From contig JAKJEP010000026.1 in the NCBI GenBank assembly GCA_022705365.1, positions 1 through 16,898 on the forward strand: a DNA stretch of 16,898 nucleotides. Reading direction: 5' to 3'. The position numbers and the translations under genes were made by a program. The notes beneath the pieces were generated by a model. It did not search any database and had not been told where the DNA came from. It saw only the letters and a program-made list of their open reading frames with translations. This document shows positions 14,340 through 16,898 of this stretch, one piece after another (the stretch's first letter is position 1; each line of letters starts with the position of its first letter). Source of the stretch: Planctomycetota bacterium (GTDB lineage Bacteria > Planctomycetota > Phycisphaerae > Sedimentisphaerales > SM23-30).

Positions 14340-14368
14340 ATTGTACCTGAAGAAGAGAGATTATGCAA
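14340..14368 (-). promoter_or_regulatory. Possible promoter of the dockerin-like protein gene
   Basis: Minus strand: TTGCAT (14368-14363), a 17-bp spacer, and TACAAT (14345-14340). The -35 box is weak and the -10 box good. The start would be near 14333, about 73 nt before the ATG. Confidence 0.35.
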
Positions 14369-14490
14369 AGAATTTTTGCGATTTGTGACCCATATTACCG
14401 TATCTGCTTTCTATTTCAGATATTAGAGAGATTATTTTTCAGTCCGATGGGGACAGAATTTTACTATACGCATTTTAGCTGCAAGGAATT

Positions 14491-16188
14491 TTAGCGGAAG
14501 ATGATATATAAAGTAACCATGATGACGAAAAGGAGGGCGGCGAGGAATTTGTAGTTGGCCAGGCCGGGCCAGCCGGGGCTTTGGAGGGCCTGGAGGGGAT
14601 TGGTCCAGACGAGCTGGGCGCTTTCGGCGGTGTGCTGGTGGGGTTTGAACCAGGAGACAATGATGAGGATGGCGGAGCAGGCCACGAAGAGATAAAAGGC
14701 CATGATCATGAAGGGGATGTCGTAATGATCCCAGGCACGCCAGAGCGGCTGGAGGGCGGGCAAATGGAGGTTGAGCCAGTCAAACATTTTTTGATGGTCT
14801 TTGAACCAGTCGATGATGAAGACGATCAGACCCAGGGAGGAACCGGCGTAGAGGGCGGCGCGGGCGGCGGCGGAGGAGGCCCGCTTCCAGAAAATGCCCC
14901 ATATAAAGACCGTGGTGATCGGAGGGGCGATATAGCAGATCATGACGTTCAGGCCCTGGAAGATGCTGTCGAAATGTTTCAGCAGAGGGGACCAGCAGAT
15001 AGCGGTGAACATCGCCACCACGGTTACGATCCGGCCGACCAGGACCAGTTGGTGGTCGGTGGCGTTGGGTTTCCAGCGCTGGTAGATGTCATAGCTGAAG
15101 AGGGTGGCGATGGAGTTGAGGGCACCGGATACGGTGCTCATGAGGGCGGCCAGCAGGGCGGCGGCGACGAGTCCTTTGAGGCCGACAGGCAGGAGGTTGG
15201 TAATCATGAAGGCGTAGGTATCTTTTGATTCGGCAGGGGCGATGGCCAGACCATTGCTATCGACGCCGAAGAATCGGCTGTTTACCAGTCCCAGGCAGAG
15301 CAGGCCGGGCAGGACGAAGATGAAGACGGGCAGAATCTTGATGAAGCCGGCGAAGAGCGGGCCGATGCGGGCGTGGTTTTCGTCTTTGGCGCCGAGGACC
15401 CGCTGGACGATGGTTTGATCGGCGCACCAGTACCACAGGCCGATGACCGGGTAGCCGAGAAAAACGGCGTACCAGGGCAGGTTGGATTTGTCGTTCTCAT
15501 CGCGGAGGACTGTGAGCAGATTCAGGTCGGGATCGATGGAGAGCAGGCTCTCCTTGAGACCGGACCAGCCGCCGACGTGATAGTAGGCGAAGCCGGTAAC
15601 GAATAAGGCGCCGATTACCAGAATGACGGTCTGGATGGATTCGGTGAGCACTACGGCCAGAAGGCCGCCAATGATGGTATAGAGGCCGGTGAGGAGGGCG
15701 ATGGAGATGATGCTGACGTAGATGTTGATATGGAAAAGGCCTTGCAGGACTACCGCGCCGGCGTAGAGGGAGAAGCCGATGTGAATGAAGACGGCGGAGA
15801 TGATGGAGAGGATGGCCAGCCAGTCGCGGCAGGGGCGGCTGTAGCGTTTTTCGAGGAAGTCGGGCAGGGTGGCGACGTTGGCACGGAGGTAAAAGGGGGC
15901 GAAGAACAGGCCCAGGACGATGAGGGTGAAGGCGGCCATCCATTCGAAGTTGCCGTAGGCCAGGCCGTTGTTGTAGCCTTCCTGGGCGAGTGAGACCAGG
16001 TGGACGGTGGAGATGTTGGTGGAGAAGAGGGCCAGGCCGATGACCGGCCAGGTGAGGGAGCGGCCGGCGAGGAAGTAGCTTTTGCCTTCGGTACCTTTGC
16101 GGTGGAAGTAGCCGGCCAGGCAGCCGACGGTGACGATAGCCACCAGATAGACGATAATGACGATCAGGTCGAGTTGGGTGATGTTCAT
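14491..16188 (-). CDS. Sodium:solute symporter (SSS family, SGLT-type sugar transporter)
   Basis: 565 residues, strongly hydrophobic, as expected for a 13-14-helix LeuT-fold symporter. The N-terminal helix is MNITQLDLIVIIVYLVAIVTV. The SGLT-type signature runs GRSLTWPVIGLALFSTNIS (42-60), then H63 and GNFEW (79-83). A second hallmark is GLWYWCADQTIVQR (250-263), which matches the WYWC-DQ-IVQR block of SGLT sugar carriers rather than proline or pantothenate members. Sodium-driven sugar import is therefore the likely role; galactose would fit the alpha-galactosidase in the window, but specificity is inferred. The start at 16188 is the family N-terminus with AAAGG about 11 nt upstream; the open frame beyond it, to 16854, is antisense to the regulator. 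It is divergent from the GntR gene with a shared control region. Confidence 0.94.
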   Translation of the reverse strand: MNITQLDLIVIIVYLVAIVTVGCLAGYFHRKGTEGKSYFLAGRSLTWPVIGLALFSTNISTVHLVSLAQEGYNNGLAYGNFEWMAAFTLIVLGLFFAPFYLRANVATLPDFLEKRYSRPCRDWLAILSIISAVFIHIGFSLYAGAVVLQGLFHINIYVSIISIALLTGLYTIIGGLLAVVLTESIQTVILVIGALFVTGFAYYHVGGWSGLKESLLSIDPDLNLLTVLRDENDKSNLPWYAVFLGYPVIGLWYWCADQTIVQRVLGAKDENHARIGPLFAGFIKILPVFIFVLPGLLCLGLVNSRFFGVDSNGLAIAPAESKDTYAFMITNLLPVGLKGLVAAALLAALMSTVSGALNSIATLFSYDIYQRWKPNATDHQLVLVGRIVTVVAMFTAICWSPLLKHFDSIFQGLNVMICYIAPPITTVFIWGIFWKRASSAAARAALYAGSSLGLIVFIIDWFKDHQKMFDWLNLHLPALQPLWRAWDHYDIPFMIMAFYLFVACSAILIIVSWFKPHQHTAESAQLVWTNPLQALQSPGWPGLANYKFLAALLFVIMVTLYIIFR

Positions 16189-16228
16189 GGTTTCAGTACC
16201 TTTCCTGTAAAAAGCCGAAAACAGGTGC

Positions 16229-16257
16229 TTGACGCACGGGGCATTTTGGCGTATATT
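16229..16257 (+). promoter_or_regulatory. Promoter of the GntR-family regulator gene
   Basis: TTGACG (16229-16234), a 17-bp spacer, and TATATT (16252-16257). The predicted start is near 16264, inside the operator palindrome, leaving a leader of about 75 nt. Confidence 0.65.
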
Positions 16258-16270
16258 GTATACAAGATAC
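16251..16270. promoter_or_regulatory. 20-bp operator palindrome for the GntR regulator
   Basis: GTATATTGTATACAAGATAC is a palindrome with a single mismatched pair (16255/16266); its core TTGTATACAA (16256-16265) is perfect and fits the T-G-T...A-C-A style of FadR/FCD-type GntR operators. It covers the -10 box of the minus-strand promoter and the last two bases of the plus-strand -10 box, so one bound dimer could block both genes. Confidence 0.65.
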
Positions 16271-16285
16271 TTTGGTTTATGACAA
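16257..16285 (-). promoter_or_regulatory. Promoter of the SSS symporter gene
   Basis: Minus strand: TTGTCA (16285-16280), a 17-bp spacer, and TATACA (16262-16257). It faces and overlaps the regulator promoter. The predicted start near 16250 leaves about 62 nt before the ATG at 16188. Confidence 0.5.
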
Positions 16286-16338
16286 GCATAAATTATAAAA
16301 CAATATAAACGATTGATTCTAATAAGGATAGGTAAAAA

Positions 16339-16898
16339 ATGCAAGTGCTGCATACCAGTATTAGTGACAAGGCGTATGAGGCTTTGTCCAGTTTGATCAT
16401 TACTCAGCGGCTGAAGCCGGGGGAGCGGCTGATTGAGGAGCAATTGGCCAAAGAGATGGGGATCAGCCGGACGCCGCTGCGGGATGCGATTAACCGGCTG
16501 GCCAAGGATGGCCTGGTTATAATCGAGCCGCGGAAGGGGGCGTCGGTGAAGGCGTTTAAAATTGAGGATGTGATGGAGATATATGATATCCGGATGGCGC
16601 TGGAGGGGCTGGCGGCGCGGCTGGCGGTGGCGCGGCTGGAGGGGAAGGACTTGAAGCGGCTGCGGGAGAAGTTTGATTCGCAGGATGCCAGGGTGCTGGT
16701 GAAAGCGGATACCGAGCTGCATGAGCTGATTATCCGGAGCTGCGGGAACGAAAAGCTGATGGGGATTCTGGAGAATCTGAATACCCATATACAGTTGTTC
16801 CGGGTGGCTGGGTATGGTTCGCAGGTCCGTTCGGAACATGCGACGGCAGATCATATCAAGATTGTGGAGGCACTGATGCAGCAGGATGGGCGGCGGGC
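16339..16898 (+). CDS. GntR-family transcriptional regulator, FadR/FCD subfamily (right end cut)
   Basis: 186 codons are visible; the frame runs off the right edge. The winged-helix domain (about 10-70) reads AYEALSSLIITQRLKPGERL, EEQLAKEMGISRTPLRDAIN and GLVIIEPRKGASV, standard for GntR proteins. An FCD ligand-binding domain follows (EIYDIRMALEGLAARLA), with the metal-site pattern LHELIIRSCGNEKL and EHATADHIKIVEAL. FCD regulators usually sense sugar acids, other carboxylates or related metabolites. The ATG at 16339 is preceded by AGGATAGG. It is divergent from the sugar symporter and shares its control region, so it probably regulates that gene and itself. The coding strand is notably rich in CGG, GCG and GGG codons. 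Confidence 0.92.
   Translation, partial: MQVLHTSISDKAYEALSSLIITQRLKPGERLIEEQLAKEMGISRTPLRDAINRLAKDGLVIIEPRKGASVKAFKIEDVMEIYDIRMALEGLAARLAVARLEGKDLKRLREKFDSQDARVLVKADTELHELIIRSCGNEKLMGILENLNTHIQLFRVAGYGSQVRSEHATADHIKIVEALMQQDGRR

Noticed and set aside
14581..15228. 215-residue plus-strand frame rich in Gly, Glu and Asp
   Set aside because: It is the mirror of the hydrophobic symporter gene; its composition is that of antisense membrane-protein DNA.

Overview
The window most likely comes from a planctomycete, probably of the class Phycisphaerae (Sedimentisphaerales-like). The evidence is two secreted proteins that carry the short single EF-hand dockerin-like module typical of that group (pattern D-x-N-x-D-C-x-V-D-x-x-D followed by NWL), an FGE-sulfatase-type protein, a secreted alpha-galactosidase and an SGLT-type sugar symporter. 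This placement rests on protein style only; there is no rRNA in the window.

Layout. Positions 2-460 hold the 3' end of an FGE-sulfatase-domain gene. Positions 461-3891 contain almost no host genes: a dense collection of short palindromes and dispersed repeats, a 189-bp segment bounded by a perfect 13-bp inverted repeat (1705-1893), and one IS110-family transposase (1961-3085, minus strand) with a structured leader. Positions 3892-5754 are typA/bipA behind a good sigma70-type promoter. Convergent to it is a minus-strand pair: a secreted GH36 alpha-galactosidase (9068-6306) followed 26 bp later by a YfcE-like metallophosphoesterase (6279-5788). The GH36 gene has a consensus-perfect promoter and a leader of about 155 nt. 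Upstream on the same strand lies a glycogen-synthase-like GT-B glycosyltransferase split into two overlapping reading frames (11096-10602 and 10605-9343). smpB (11361-11855) and a tRNA-Gly(TCC) gene (12023-12093) are on the plus strand. The right third holds a secreted CBM9-like/dockerin-like protein (14260-12413), an SSS/SGLT-type sodium/sugar symporter (16188-14491) and a divergent GntR/FCD regulator cut by the right edge (16339 onward).

How the genes fit together. TypA, SmpB and tRNA-Gly are translation housekeeping. GH36, the symporter, the dockerin-like protein and the GntR regulator suggest polysaccharide or galactoside use: extracellular release of sugar, then sodium-coupled uptake. 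The symporter and regulator appear to be controlled from one 20-bp palindrome that overlaps the -10 boxes of two opposing promoters. The most interesting non-coding signals are the 189-bp structured segment, the IS110 leader, a pair of repeats whose hairpin stems differ by a compensatory base-pair change, and the shared GH36/tRNA repeat. No complete new defence or RNA-guided system beyond the IS110 element can be supported from this sequence.
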